A stretch of DNA of 64,000 bases from Keratinibaculum paraultunense (GTDB lineage: Bacteria; Bacillota; Clostridia; Tissierellales; Tepidimicrobiaceae): positions 1,054,001 to 1,118,000 of the forward strand of contig NZ_CP068564.1 in NCBI RefSeq assembly GCF_016767175.1. Direction: 5' to 3'. Within the stretch, counting starts at the first letter, position 1; each line of letters opens with the position of its first letter. A program made the translations under genes and the position numbers. A model generated the notes under the pieces. It made no database searches. It was not told where the DNA came from and saw nothing but the letters and a program-made list of their open reading frames with translations. Shown piece by piece: positions 10,101-18,532 of the stretch.

Positions 10101-11378
10101 ATTTATTGGTGACAAACCTGTAGTTTCAATATCAAATACTACATATGTATTATAATCTTTGCCTTTTTCATAATTAATTACTATGGGTTTATTATCATTT
10201 ATTAAATAACCTTCAACACCATATATGATCTTTAAATCTAATTTTTCACCTACTTCCATAGCCTCTGGAAAACCTTGTACTACACCATGATCAGTAATAG
10301 CTATAGCTTTATGTCCCCAACTTTTAGCTCTTTTAGCTAAACTTTCAAAACTGCTTATACCGTCCATTGCACTCATTTGAGTATGTAAGTGAAGTTCTAC
10401 TCGTTTATCTTTACAATTATCTTCTCGTTTTATTTTCTCCAATATATTTAATGACTTAAGCATTAAAACCAAGTGTTTTGAAAAATTATCGAATATAATA
10501 TCTCCTTCTACTTTTACATATAAATCTTCATGTATATTCGCTATAAATTCATCAAATTGTTTTTCAGTTAAAAACACCTTTATGGTCATAGAATCCGTAA
10601 AATCTGTAATATTGAAAGTTACAAGTTTTCTATTTCCTCTAATATCTCTTGTTTTTAACTGAAATATTTCACCACATATAATAGCCGTTCCTGTATCTGA
10701 TGTAATATCCTTAATTTTTATAGGAGAACCATCAATCTTTTGACCAAATACATAATCTAGATTAGAATTTATAGATTTTTTTTCTACATTTTTTTTATTA
10801 CTATTGTTGCTATTGTTTAAAGTTTCTAAAGATATTTCTTTCTCCTCTTCTATGGTTTGCTTTATAATTGCATCTTCATCTTCAAATACTTTTGTTTTAT
10901 CTAATTTAACCTCTATATCTACATTAAACTCCTCTATTATTTTTCTTTTAATTTTTAATGGAATTTTGTTTTTTTCTAATGCATAATTTATAATCCTGTT
11001 TTTACCATATATTGTAAGAGTGCCATCTTTAAATTTATAGCTTAAATCGTCTATCCAAGAACTACTAGAAGGAATTTCTTCTTTTATTAAATACAATATA
11101 TTTCCCCAATATATATCAATTATATTTTCAATGCTATCTTGAATATTATATTCAACTATTAAAGATATATTAAAATTATAAAATTGAGATTTTAATATAG
11201 ATTTTACATATTCTAATACTTTCTCATCAATAATTTCATTAGATTCTAATATTATTTCAATAGTAAGGTTTTTCCTGTAAAATTTCACATTTTTAACAAA
11301 TAGGGAGTCTATTTTATAATTTATATCTATATTATTCTTAACAAATATTTGTGATAATTGTATGTTCCCTTCTTCCAT
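7101..11378 (-). CDS. polC: DNA polymerase III alpha subunit, PolC type
   Basis: PolC is the main replicative polymerase of low-GC Gram-positives, with a built-in proofreading exonuclease. At 1425 residues it has normal length. Domains run in the usual order: N-terminal region; OB fold (roughly 215 to 310); the first part of the PHP domain (VELHLHTQMSAMDG); an inserted DnaQ-type exonuclease (VFDIETTGL, VAHNASFDIGF, HHRAIDDA); the rest of PHP; a zinc-binding insertion with paired CPKC motifs; the palm with PDIDLNFAGEY; and helix-hairpin-helix elements near the C terminus. It follows ispG after an 80-base gap in which I see no clear promoter. The proS gene that separates rseP and polC in Bacillus is absent. 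Confidence 0.98.
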   Translation of the reverse strand: MEEGNIQLSQIFVKNNIDINYKIDSLFVKNVKFYRKNLTIEIILESNEIIDEKVLEYVKSILKSQFYNFNISLIVEYNIQDSIENIIDIYWGNILYLIKEEIPSSSSWIDDLSYKFKDGTLTIYGKNRIINYALEKNKIPLKIKRKIIEEFNVDIEVKLDKTKVFEDEDAIIKQTIEEEKEISLETLNNSNNSNKKNVEKKSINSNLDYVFGQKIDGSPIKIKDITSDTGTAIICGEIFQLKTRDIRGNRKLVTFNITDFTDSMTIKVFLTEKQFDEFIANIHEDLYVKVEGDIIFDNFSKHLVLMLKSLNILEKIKREDNCKDKRVELHLHTQMSAMDGISSFESLAKRAKSWGHKAIAITDHGVVQGFPEAMEVGEKLDLKIIYGVEGYLINDNKPIVINYEKGKDYNTYVVFDIETTGLSPINDKITEIGAVKIREGVIIDEFSQLVNPGIPIPNNIVNITGITDEMVSDKPRIEEVLPCFEKFIQNSVLVAHNASFDIGFIREEFLKLGKILDNPVLDTLELTRALFPQLKKYKLDVIAKYLNVDLVNHHRAIDDARATGEIFLKCMNILDKNHINNFYKINKLSTNKNISKEKPYHIIILAKNQKGLKNLYKLISESHLNYFYRRPRIPKSLLSQYRDGLIIGSACEAGELYSAILRNMDVNEIKNIVNFYDYLEIQPIGNNMHLLRNGIVKDENELRRINQQIVEIGDKFNKPVVATGDVHFLDPEDEIFRKILMTGQGYSDADFQPPLYFKTTEEMLEEFKYLGKEKAEEVVIKNSNLIANQIENIKPIPEGTYPPIIEGADEELKKITYNRAMEIYGDPLPDIVKERLDKELNSIINNGYAVMYIIAQKLVWKSLKDGYLVGSRGSVGSSFVATMSGITEVNPLVPHYVCPKCKYSEFIEDGPVGSGVDLPNKVCPKCGTLLKKDGHDIPFEVFLGFEGDKEPDIDLNFAGEYQSQAHKYTEELFGKGYVFRAGTIGTIAEKTAYGFVKKYHEQKGISVHPAEINRLVQGCSGIKRTSGQHPGGVMIVPKYKDIHDFTPIQYPADDKESGVITTHFDYNSISGRILKLDILGHDVPTIIRMLEDITGVDAKSIPLDDKETMKLFTSTEPLGIDPKDINTDVGTLGIPEFGTKFVRQMLIDTQPNTFSELVRISGLSHGTDVWLNNAQNLVRNGTATLNQVISTRDDIMLYLIHLGLDKKKSFKIMENVRKGRGLSEEDEEYMRSFNVPDWYINSCKKIKYMFPKAHAVAYVMMSFRIAYFKVHYPEAFYATYFTTKAQDFDAQLVLKGKGTIDNKIKELENNLNNLTAKEKNQLTVLEVVQEMYARGLNFEKVQLYKSHSDKFIIGDKGIIPPLKSLEGVGETVARKIVQERNIAEFLSIEDLISRAKVNKTALEALREHGCLLNLPESNQISLFNI

Positions 11379-11458
11379 TTCTAGCTTCTCCCCCTTTAAC
11401 TTTCATAGGATATTTTTTTATTATTCAATATAACTGAGCCTTTATAATCTAATAATTC

Positions 11459-12508
11459 CTAAATATTTTCTATTTCTTTTAGAAGCTCATCTATTAAATG
11501 CTCCTCTTTAACTTTTTTAATAATTTTGCCCTTTTTAAATATGAGACCTTCTCCTTTTCCACCAGCAATTCCAATATCTGCTTCTTTTGCCTCTCCAGGA
11601 CCATTTACTGGGCAACCCATAATTGCTACTTTTAAAGGTTTTTTAATATATCCTAACTTTTCTTCAGCTTCTTTTACTAAATTTACAAGATCTATATTTG
11701 TTCTCCCACAAGTAGGGCAAGAAATAATTTCAATACCTTCTTCCAATAGACCTAAAGATCTTAAAATTTCACGTCCCACCTTTACTTCTTCTATTGGATC
11801 ACCTGTAAGAGATACCCTTATAGTATCTCCAATTCCCATATAAAGCAAAGTACCAATTCCAACAGAAGACTTAATAGTTCCCCTCCATATGGGACCCGCT
11901 TCAGTAATTCCAAGATGTAATGGATAATCGACTAAATCAGATATTTTTTGATATGACTTTATAGTTAATAGTACAGAACTTGCTTTCAATGAAATTTTCA
12001 TATTTTCATAACCTAATTTTTCTAACAATCTTATTTGCTCTAAAGCACTATATACCATAGAATCTTCATTAACTCCACCATATTTTTCTAAATATTCTTT
12101 TTTAATAGATCCAGAATTTACTCCTATTCTTATAGGTACTTTTCTATCTTTACAAGCCTTCACTACTTCCTTAACTCGTATTTCTGAACCGATATTGCCA
12201 GGATTTATTCTCAAACAGTCTGCACCATTTTCAACTGATGCTATAGCTAATTTATAATCAAATTGTATATCAGCAATAAAAGGTATGTTAATTTTAGATT
12301 TAATTTTATTTATAGCTTTTGCATCATCTAAATCAGTTATAGCTCCTCTAACTATATGGCATCCAACTTTCTCTAAATCCTTTATTTGCTTTATAGTACT
12401 TTCTATATCTTTAGTAATTGTATTGGTCATAGATTGAACTGTAATAGGGCTACCTCCGCCTATTGCTACATTGCCAACCATAATTTTTCTAGTTTTTTTC
12501 CTTTTCAT
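11459..12508 (-). CDS. ispG: 4-hydroxy-3-methylbut-2-enyl diphosphate synthase (GcpE/IspG)
   Basis: IspG is the [4Fe-4S] enzyme of the MEP isoprenoid pathway that makes HMBPP from MEcPP. The protein shows a TIM-barrel domain (NVAIGGGSPITVQSMTNT, RINPGNIG, RIGVNSGS) and the C-terminal cluster cysteines in SCPTCGRT and MGCPVNGPGEA. An in-frame TTG exists at 12559, but the ATG at 12508 begins with MKRKKTRKI and has a GAAGGTGAT site just upstream, giving about 349 residues and a start 4 bases after rseP. The presence of ispG implies a working MEP pathway although dxr is missing from this cluster. Confidence 0.97.
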   Translation of the reverse strand: MKRKKTRKIMVGNVAIGGGSPITVQSMTNTITKDIESTIKQIKDLEKVGCHIVRGAITDLDDAKAINKIKSKINIPFIADIQFDYKLAIASVENGADCLRINPGNIGSEIRVKEVVKACKDRKVPIRIGVNSGSIKKEYLEKYGGVNEDSMVYSALEQIRLLEKLGYENMKISLKASSVLLTIKSYQKISDLVDYPLHLGITEAGPIWRGTIKSSVGIGTLLYMGIGDTIRVSLTGDPIEEVKVGREILRSLGLLEEGIEIISCPTCGRTNIDLVNLVKEAEEKLGYIKKPLKVAIMGCPVNGPGEAKEADIGIAGGKGEGLIFKKGKIIKKVKEEHLIDELLKEIENI

Positions 12509-12512
12509 AACA

Positions 12513-13526
12513 TCACCTTCTAAATAAATTAAATCTAATAATATCAGAATAGGTAACAACTATCATTAAAGCAATTAATAAAACAAATCCTATAAAGTGA
12601 ATAAACCCTTCTTTTTCAGGGTCTATAGGTTTTCCTCTAATCATTTCTACAACTAAAAAAACTATCCTACTGCCATCTAGTGCTGGTATTGGTAAAAGAT
12701 TAAAAAACCCTAAATTTACACTAATAAACCCCAATAAATATAATAATTCTATTATACCGTATTTAGCTGTCTCTCCTATTGTATATATTACACCAACAGG
12801 TCCTGAAAGATCTTTAGTACTTACCTTACCTCTAAATGCCATTTTTATAAATTCAAACATAAGTTTTAATATATACCCTGTTTTTTGAAAGCCACCTTTT
12901 ATGGCTAATAAGAAAGACTTTTCGAACTTAGGTTCTATACCAATAATAACTCTATTTTCCTCACTTATCTCGGGTTTTAGATTATATTTAATAGTTTTTC
13001 CTTTTCTCAATATAACTATATCTATGTATTCTTCTGGATTAGATTTACTTATCTCTTCTGATATTTCATCCCAACTATTAATTTTTTCCCCATTGATACT
13101 TATTATTTGATCTCCGCTTAAAATACCAACTTCCTCTGCAGGAGAACCTTCTAGTGTTTTATAAACAGTTGTACTAGGCATTCCAACACTATAAGATACA
13201 ATAGAAAATACAATTATAGCTAATATAAAATTCATAATTGCACCAGCTGCTACAACGGCTATTCTAGATAATGGAGAAACATTATTAAAACTTCTTGGAT
13301 CATTGGATTTTTCATCCTCTCCTTCCATGCTTACATAGCCTCCTATAGGTAAGATTCTAATAGTATATTTAGTTTCACCTTTAGTCTTTTGTAATATCTT
13401 AGGTCCCATTCCAATTGAAAATTCGTTAACTTTTATTCCAACTGTTTTAGCCACTATAAAATGTCCAAATTCATGAAATAAAATAACCATTAAAAACACA
13501 AATATTGCTGCTATTATTGTTAACAT
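12513..13526 (-). CDS. rseP: Site-2 intramembrane zinc metalloprotease RseP/RasP
   Basis: This membrane protease cuts transmembrane segments of anti-sigma factors and leftover signal peptides. The zinc motif HEFGH lies in the first membrane helix (VILFHEFGHFIVA). A PDZ domain covers roughly residues 105 to 185 (GSPAEEVGILSGDQIISING), and NLLPIPALDGSRI in a C-terminal helix supplies the third zinc ligand. The ATG at 13526 has a GGCGGTGAT site upstream, so I prefer it to the GTG at 13535; the protein is 337 residues. It lies directly after cdsA; dxr, normally between them, is absent. Confidence 0.95.
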   Translation of the reverse strand: MLTIIAAIFVFLMVILFHEFGHFIVAKTVGIKVNEFSIGMGPKILQKTKGETKYTIRILPIGGYVSMEGEDEKSNDPRSFNNVSPLSRIAVVAAGAIMNFILAIIVFSIVSYSVGMPSTTVYKTLEGSPAEEVGILSGDQIISINGEKINSWDEISEEISKSNPEEYIDIVILRKGKTIKYNLKPEISEENRVIIGIEPKFEKSFLLAIKGGFQKTGYILKLMFEFIKMAFRGKVSTKDLSGPVGVIYTIGETAKYGIIELLYLLGFISVNLGFFNLLPIPALDGSRIVFLVVEMIRGKPIDPEKEGFIHFIGFVLLIALMIVVTYSDIIRFNLFRR

Positions 13527-13544
13527 ATTTATCACCGCCTATTT

Positions 13545-14324
13545 TTATAATATAAAATAATTTATATAATAATAAACCAAAGGAGCTGTAAACAATATAC
13601 TATCAAATCTATCTAGCACTCCACCATGACCTGGTATTATAAAACCAAAATCTTTTACATTGGAAAACCTCTTGATTTTAGAAGCAGTTAAATCACCTAA
13701 CTGAGCTACAATGCTGCCTATTATAGATAAAATTATATACTTCCAAATTAAGTTTATACCTAATATTTTAATATATAAATAAGTCAACAATACTGATCCC
13801 AATATTCCGCCTATAGAACCTTCAAGTGTTTTATTTGGGCTTAGTTTAGGACATAATTTTTTCTTGCCAAATAAACTTCCAACTATATATGCAAAAGTAT
13901 CTGTTCCCCATGCTATAATAAATACGAACCATATATAAATATCTCCTTCTAAATATAAAATATGTTGAAATAAATAAGGTATGTAAACTATTCCAAAAAG
14001 AGTTATACTTATATCATACAATGTAGCATCTTCATTTAACACAAGAAATATTGATGAAATAATTAAAATAAAATATAGTATAAACAATAAAGAAAACTTT
14101 TCAACTCCTAACCAAGAAAATAAAAAAAACAAACAGCCCATATATCCAATAAATTTTATTGGGTGAACACTATTACACTCTACAGCATCATAAAACTCTT
14201 TTAAACCTATTATAGACAACAGGAATATAAAAAATACCATAATAGTTCCGCCTTTTATAGCTACAAAAACTGTTAGTAGAACTAATATTATACCTGTTAT
14301 AGTTCTTATAAACAATTCTTTCAC
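13545..14324 (-). CDS. cdsA: Phosphatidate cytidylyltransferase
   Basis: CdsA makes CDP-diacylglycerol from phosphatidate and CTP and feeds phospholipid synthesis. The 259 residues contain about seven hydrophobic segments, as in the family. The C-terminal signature is well conserved: SKIKRFSNVKDFGFIIPGHG followed by GVLDRFDS. The start codon directly abuts the uppS stop, so the two are translationally coupled. Both enzymes act at the membrane in envelope lipid supply. Confidence 0.95.
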   Translation of the reverse strand: MKELFIRTITGIILVLLTVFVAIKGGTIMVFFIFLLSIIGLKEFYDAVECNSVHPIKFIGYMGCLFFLFSWLGVEKFSLLFILYFILIISSIFLVLNEDATLYDISITLFGIVYIPYLFQHILYLEGDIYIWFVFIIAWGTDTFAYIVGSLFGKKKLCPKLSPNKTLEGSIGGILGSVLLTYLYIKILGINLIWKYIILSIIGSIVAQLGDLTASKIKRFSNVKDFGFIIPGHGGVLDRFDSILFTAPLVYYYINYFIL

Positions 14325-15068
14325 TTAAATTCCCCCAAACCTTCTATCTCTTTTTTGATAGTCTATAATTGCTTTATAAAAATGTTCTTCTTTAAAGTCT
14401 GGCCAATATATGTCTGAAAACCAAAATTCAGTATATGCTATTTGATATAACATAAAATTACTCAATCTTAACTCACCACTTGGCCTTATTAATAAATCTG
14501 GATCAGGTATTCCATTTGTATATAAATAATTAGAAAAATTCTTTGTATTTATATCTTTCTCATTTATTTTACCCATTTTTACATCTTCTAAAATGTTTTT
14601 TACAGCACGAACAATTTCGTCTCTTCCCCCATAGTTTAAACCTATATTTAAAACCATTTTGTTATTGTTTTTAGTTTTTTCTATTGCTCTTTCAACTTCT
14701 TTTCTAGGAGTCTCTGGTAATTTACTTATATCTCCCATAGTTTGAATTCTTATATTGTTTTTACAAATTTTATTTAATTCACTTCTTATGTATTGAACCA
14801 ATAGTTTCATAAGACCTTCAATTTCTTCCTTAGGTCTTTTCCAATTTTCAGTTGAAAAAGCATATAAAGATAAGTATTTTATATTCAATTTTTCAGCAAC
14901 TTCTACTATTTCAATTACTCGCTTCATACCTTCTTGATGCCCAGCTGTTCTAGGTAAAAATCTTTCTTTTGCCCATCTTCCATTTCCATCCATTATAATT
15001 GCTACATGACTAGGAATGTTATTAATATCTATCTTGCTTTTTAACTCAATCGACTCTTTTTTATTCAT
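14325..15068 (-). CDS. uppS: Isoprenyl transferase, undecaprenyl diphosphate synthase
   Basis: UppS extends farnesyl diphosphate with cis isoprenes to C55-PP, the lipid carrier for peptidoglycan. The catalytic motif AIIMDGNGRWAK near residue 26, SLYAFSTENWKRP, and the C-terminal RPSGELRLSNF are all present. I chose the ATG at 15068 (MNKKES), which has a GGAGGT site seven bases upstream. The longer in-frame start at 15101 would lie inside the frr terminator hairpin. The protein is then 247 residues, the usual length. Confidence 0.96.
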   Translation of the reverse strand: MNKKESIELKSKIDINNIPSHVAIIMDGNGRWAKERFLPRTAGHQEGMKRVIEIVEVAEKLNIKYLSLYAFSTENWKRPKEEIEGLMKLLVQYIRSELNKICKNNIRIQTMGDISKLPETPRKEVERAIEKTKNNNKMVLNIGLNYGGRDEIVRAVKNILEDVKMGKINEKDINTKNFSNYLYTNGIPDPDLLIRPSGELRLSNFMLYQIAYTEFWFSDIYWPDFKEEHFYKAIIDYQKRDRRFGGI

Positions 15069-15087
15069 AATAAGTACCTCCATCATT

Positions 15088-15114
15088 AAAAACCCCTTCA
15101 AAATTAAGAAGGGG
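15088..15114 (-). terminator. Rho-independent terminator after frr
   Basis: On the minus strand a 7-bp GC-rich stem (CCCCTTC, 8-base loop, GAAGGGG) is followed directly by TTTTT. It begins 4 bases after the frr stop and ends just before the uppS ribosome binding site. It probably lowers transcription from the rpsB-tsf-pyrH-frr genes into the lipid genes rather than stopping it completely, since I see no new promoter before uppS. Confidence 0.8.
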
Positions 15115-15118
15115 AAAA

Positions 15119-15676
15119 TTAAAATTCTAATAACTCTTCTTCTTTTTTGCTAGTCAATTCATCTACTTCTTCTATAAATTTATCTGTTATTTTTTGAATT
15201 TCTTCTTCAGCCATTTTTCTTTCATCTTCACTTATTTCTTTATCTTTTTCCATTTTCTTAATTTTATCATTAGCTTCTCTTCTAGTATTTCTTATAGCAA
15301 TTTTAGCATCTTCAGAGGCTTTTCGAACAAGCTTGACCAGTTCTTTTCTTCTTTCTTCAGTAAGCATAGGTATTGGTAATCTAATTATCTTCCCATCATT
15401 TGATGGATTTAATCCTAAATCTGATTTCAATATCTCTTTTTCTATAACCGGTATTAAATTTACATCCCAAGGTTGAATAACTAGCAGTCTAGGTTCTGGA
15501 GCAGTAATACTAGCTACTTGTTTTAATGGTGTACTAGTTCCATAATAATCAATGGTAATCTTATCAAGTAAAGCTGGATTAGCTCTTCCTGCTCTAATAC
15601 CTTGAAGCTCTTCTTTGTACACAACTACCGTTTTTTTCATCTTTTCCTCTGCTTCCTTATGAACATCTAAATACAT
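15119..15676 (-). CDS. frr: Ribosome recycling factor
   Basis: RRF splits post-termination ribosomes together with EF-G. The 185 residues match the family end to end: [19 protein letters not shown] with the conserved RAGRA, the LLVIQPWD segment, [18 protein letters not shown], and the long charged three-helix bundle at the C terminus. It follows pyrH by 2 bases and is followed by a terminator. Confidence 0.98.
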   Translation of the reverse strand: MYLDVHKEAEEKMKKTVVVYKEELQGIRAGRANPALLDKITIDYYGTSTPLKQVASITAPEPRLLVIQPWDVNLIPVIEKEILKSDLGLNPSNDGKIIRLPIPMLTEERRKELVKLVRKASEDAKIAIRNTRREANDKIKKMEKDKEISEDERKMAEEEIQKITDKFIEEVDELTSKKEEELLEF

Positions 15677-15678
15677 AA

Positions 15679-16395
15679 TTAATCCTCCTTTACATGAGTA
15701 CCTATTTTTTTACCCAATACTACGTCAACAATATTTTTAGGTTCATCAATGCCAAAAACTATTAACGGTATTTTATTATCCATACATAAAGACGTTGCAG
15801 TAGAATCCATAATTCCAAGCCCCATATTTAAAATATCAATATAACTAAGAGTATCAAATTTTTTAGCAGATGAATTTATATATGGATCAGAGTCATAAAC
15901 TCCATCCACTCCTTTCTTAGCTAATAAAATAACTTCAGCTTCTACTTCAGCAGCCCTTAAAGCAGCTGCAGTATCTGTTGAAAAATAAGGATTTCCAGAA
16001 CCAGCTGCAAAAATAACAACTCTTCCTTTTTCTAAATGGCGTATAGCTCTTCTCCTTATGTATGGTTCAGCAATTTGTCTCATTTCAATAGCTGTTTGAA
16101 CTCTAGTTATCACTCCAATATTCTCTAAAGCATCTTGTAAAGCTAAAGCATTTATAACAGTACCCAACATACCCATATAATCAGAAGTTGCCCTATCCAT
16201 AGACTCTACATTTCTACCTCTCCAAAAATTACCGCCACCTACTACTATCCCCACTTCTACCCCTAAATCATGTACATTTTTTATTTCATTTGAAATCCTA
16301 TTGATAATACTTATATCTATACCATATCCCTTATCTCCTGCTAGAGCTTCGCCACTTAATTTTAAAATAATCCTTTTAAATATTGGTTCCTCCAT
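15679..16395 (-). CDS. pyrH: UMP kinase
   Basis: PyrH phosphorylates UMP to UDP and is the bacterial amino-acid-kinase-type enzyme. The 238 residues show [13 protein letters not shown] at the N terminus, [12 protein letters not shown], the uridine and phosphate-binding [31 protein letters not shown], and [14 protein letters not shown]. It is placed between tsf and frr, the conserved arrangement. A hairpin without a proper U-tract lies between tsf and pyrH. Confidence 0.98.
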   Translation of the reverse strand: MEEPIFKRIILKLSGEALAGDKGYGIDISIINRISNEIKNVHDLGVEVGIVVGGGNFWRGRNVESMDRATSDYMGMLGTVINALALQDALENIGVITRVQTAIEMRQIAEPYIRRRAIRHLEKGRVVIFAAGSGNPYFSTDTAAALRAAEVEAEVILLAKKGVDGVYDSDPYINSSAKKFDTLSYIDILNMGLGIMDSTATSLCMDNKIPLIVFGIDEPKNIVDVVLGKKIGTHVKED

Positions 16396-16438
16396 ATGTA
16401 TCCTCCCTCATATATTTATGGCTATTCCATTATCTTAT

Positions 16439-16471
16439 TTAAATGGAGAACAACCAGTGTTCTCCATTTAA
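16439..16471 (-). other. Stem-loop between tsf and pyrH
   Basis: A perfect 13-bp inverted repeat with a 7-base loop starts 10 bases after the tsf stop. On the minus strand the downstream arm ends in TTTAAATAAG, so there is no separate U-tract. It is stable enough to act as a weak terminator, an RNA processing site, or a 3' protector for the rpsB-tsf part of the message. I cannot tell which from the sequence. Confidence 0.55.
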
Positions 16472-16480
16472 TCAATTTAA

Positions 16481-17128
16481 TCACACGTTCATCTGCTTTG
16501 CTACTTCTTCAGCAAAATTTTCTTCCTTTTTTTGCAAACCTTCTCCTAACTCATATCTTACAAAACGCCTAATTTGTATATTTTCGCCTATTTTAGCTAT
16601 TTTTTCATTTAATAGATCTTGAACTTTTATATCTGGATCCTTAATAAAAGGCTGCTCTAATAAACAAATTTGTTCAAAAAACTTTTCTAATCTTCCTTCA
16701 ACAATTTTTTCTACTATATGTTCTGGTTTCCCTTCATTTATTGCTTGCTGTGTAAGAATTTCTCTTTCTTTCTCCACTTCTTCTTCAGGCACATCTTCTC
16801 TACTTACGTATTTAGGATTAGAAGCTGCTACTTGCATAGCCATATCTCTAACAAACTGCTTAAATTCATCTGTTTTTGCAACAAAATCTGTTTCCGAATT
16901 AACTTCTATTAAAACTCCAATTCTTCCACCATGAATATATGCATCAATTAAACCTTCCGCAGTAATTCTGCCAGCCTTTTTGGCAGCTTTGGATAAACCT
17001 TTTTCTCTAAGCAAATTAACGGCTTTTTCAATATCTCCATCTGTCTCTACTAAAGCTTTTTTACAATCTAACATTCCAGCACCAGTTCTTTCCTTTAATT
17101 CTTTAACTTGTGTAGCACTAATACTCAT
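16481..17128 (-). CDS. tsf: Elongation factor Ts
   Basis: EF-Ts is the guanine nucleotide exchange factor for EF-Tu. The N-terminal UBA-like domain shows [21 protein letters not shown] with the conserved TGAGMMDCK-type motif, followed by the core with [10 protein letters not shown]-type sequence ([16 protein letters not shown]). At 215 residues it is the short form common in Clostridia rather than the approximately 290-residue Bacillus form. It follows rpsB across a terminator-like hairpin. Confidence 0.97.
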   Translation of the reverse strand: MSISATQVKELKERTGAGMLDCKKALVETDGDIEKAVNLLREKGLSKAAKKAGRITAEGLIDAYIHGGRIGVLIEVNSETDFVAKTDEFKQFVRDMAMQVAASNPKYVSREDVPEEEVEKEREILTQQAINEGKPEHIVEKIVEGRLEKFFEQICLLEQPFIKDPDIKVQDLLNEKIAKIGENIQIRRFVRYELGEGLQKKEENFAEEVAKQMNV

Positions 17129-17149
17129 TCAATCCCTCCTCTTATTGTT

Positions 17150-17195
17150 AAAAATGGTAAGAGCTAAAAAGGAGCATATCCCTTTGACCCTTACC
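17150..17195 (-). terminator. Terminator-like hairpin between rpsB and tsf
   Basis: On the minus strand a two-part stem is visible: GGTAAG pairs with CTTACC, and inside it AAAGG pairs with CCTTT. It is followed by ATTTTTAAC, a five-U tract. It lies in the 74-base gap between rpsB and tsf. Partial termination here would make more S2 than EF-Ts message; tsf has no clear promoter of its own. Confidence 0.55.
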
Positions 17196-17202
17196 TTTTT
17201 TA

Positions 17203-17910
17203 TTATTCTTCCACGTCCTCTATTTGCTCACCTTGTTTCCCTTCTAAAATAGCATTAGCCATTGTTTCCGTTAATAACTTAACAGCTCTAATTGCATCAT
17301 CATTTCCAGGAATTACATAATCAATTTCATCAGGATCACAATTAGTATCAACTATAGCTACTACAGGTATACCTAATATTCTTGCTTCATTAACTGCTAT
17401 TTTTTCTTTTCTAGGGTCTACTACATATAAAGCATCTGGAAGTCTATCCATATTTTTAATGCCTGATAAGAATTTTTCTAATCTATCTCTTTCATGACGG
17501 AGCTGTATTACTTCCTTTTTAGGTAAAACATCAAATATTCCATCTTCTTCCATCTTTTCTAACTCATGAAGTCTATCAATCCTTTTTCGAATAGTTCTAT
17601 AATTAGTTAACATACCCCCAAGCCATCTTTGATTTACATAATACATTCCACATCTTTTAGCCTCAGTTTCAATTGCTTCTTGAGCTTGTTTCTTTGTTCC
17701 TACAAATAAGACTTCTCCACCATTAGCAGCTACATTCTTTAAAAATTCATAAGCCTCTTCTACTTTTTTTACTGTTTTTTGTAAATCTATAATATAGATT
17801 CCATTTCTCTCAGTAAAAATATATTCCGCCATTTTAGGATTCCATCTTCTAGTTTGATGCCCAAAATGAACTCCTGCTTCTAAAAGTGATTTCATTGTAA
17901 CAACTGACAT
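17203..17910 (-). CDS. rpsB: Small ribosomal subunit protein uS2
   Basis: Ribosomal protein S2 of the 30S subunit. Diagnostic segments are [19 protein letters not shown] at the start, [45 protein letters not shown] and [11 protein letters not shown] chose the ATG at 17910 because the longer TTG start at 17928 is itself part of the GGAGGTG ribosome binding site; the protein is about 235 residues. It has its own strong promoter and a structured leader, both listed below. Confidence 0.98.
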   Translation of the reverse strand: MSVVTMKSLLEAGVHFGHQTRRWNPKMAEYIFTERNGIYIIDLQKTVKKVEEAYEFLKNVAANGGEVLFVGTKKQAQEAIETEAKRCGMYYVNQRWLGGMLTNYRTIRKRIDRLHELEKMEEDGIFDVLPKKEVIQLRHERDRLEKFLSGIKNMDRLPDALYVVDPRKEKIAVNEARILGIPVVAIVDTNCDPDEIDYVIPGNDDAIRAVKLLTETMANAILEGKQGEQIEDVEE

Positions 17911-17940
17911 ACTTAAATTCACCTCCAAGTTTTATTCCTC

Positions 17941-17998
17941 CATTCTTATCATCTATTTAAGGGACCTATAAGGGCACTACCTTAAATATTAAAGAATG
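17941..17998 (-). promoter_or_regulatory. Structured 5' leader of rpsB
   Basis: The RNA leader of rpsB can fold into a two-tier hairpin: CATTCTT (17998 to 17992) pairs with AAGAATG (17947 to 17941), and inside it TATTTAAGG (17988 to 17980) pairs with CCTTAAATA (17962 to 17954), closing a 17-base loop. The outer stem ends directly at the ribosome binding site region. Such a structure is a candidate for feedback control by protein S2, as known for other r-protein leaders, but I cannot match it to a named family with certainty. Confidence 0.5.
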
Positions 17999-18015
17999 TG
18001 TGTAATTACTCTAGT

Positions 18016-18044
18016 AGTATACCATAAGCATAACTTTTTATCAA
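18016..18044 (-). promoter_or_regulatory. Sigma-A promoter of rpsB
   Basis: The minus strand reads TTGATA (18044 to 18039), a 17-base spacer, and TATACT (18021 to 18016) preceded by TGG, an extended -10. This is one of the best promoter matches in the window. It lies in the 144 bases between the last gene of the fla/che operon and rpsB and predicts a start of transcription near 18009. Confidence 0.85.
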
Positions 18045-18054
18045 TATAGAATTA

Positions 18055-18519
18055 TTATTTAATTTTATATAATTTTTCTTGTAATTTTATTATAATTTCC
18101 ACTTCTCTAATACCCATATTTAGTTTTTTAGCAATTTCTTCAAAAGAATAGCCTTTATTTTTTAATTCCAATATGTTTTTATCAAATTCACTAATAGATT
18201 TTTTTGTTTTTAATTTACTATCTATTATAATAGGATTTTCTACTCTTTTACTATTTAATCTATTGAAAGATTCATTTCGATCTAAATTATTAGATGAAAC
18301 TTTCTTTTCATAATATTCTAATTTATCTAAACTGCTGTCAATTAATTGTTCAAAGTCACTTACAGTACTCTCAATAGCAACATAATAATCTCTTATATTA
18401 TTGTAAATATAAATTAACTCATCATATATATCCTTTTCTTTCTTCGAAAAAAAATATATATACATTATAGAAAAAACAATGCATATTAGTCCAATACATG
18501 TTATCAGCATCTCTAACAT
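18055..18519 (-). CDS. SwrB-like membrane-anchored protein at the end of the fla/che operon
   Basis: This 154-residue protein has one N-terminal membrane helix (about residues 3 to 24), a charged coiled-coil-like middle, and a C-terminal helix-turn-helix-like segment, LKNKGYSFEEIAKKLNMGIR, near residues 117 to 136. In B. subtilis the same place, between sigD and rpsB, is held by swrB (ylxL). That gene encodes a single-pass membrane protein that promotes basal-body maturation and flagellar export. Architecture and position both fit, though sequence similarity across families of this kind is low. I therefore call it SwrB-like by position and layout, not by proven homology. The HTH-like segment may bind protein rather than DNA. 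Confidence 0.7.
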   Translation of the reverse strand: MLEMLITCIGLICIVFSIMYIYFFSKKEKDIYDELIYIYNNIRDYYVAIESTVSDFEQLIDSSLDKLEYYEKKVSSNNLDRNESFNRLNSKRVENPIIIDSKLKTKKSISEFDKNILELKNKGYSFEEIAKKLNMGIREVEIIIKLQEKLYKIK

Positions 18520-18532
18520 AGTTCACCTCAAA

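Noticed and set aside
11379-11458. A promoter for polC in the gap after ispG
   Set aside because: No pair of -35 and -10 boxes with 16 to 18 spacing looked convincing in this AT-rich stretch.
14325-15101. uppS starting at 15101
   Set aside because: That start lies inside the frr terminator hairpin; the ATG at 15068 has a proper GGAGGT site and gives the family N terminus.
18055-18519. A DNA-binding regulator call for the protein at the end of fla/che
   Set aside because: It has a helix-turn-helix-like segment, but the membrane anchor, position and layout match the SwrB type better, and similar C-terminal segments occur in that family without known DNA binding.
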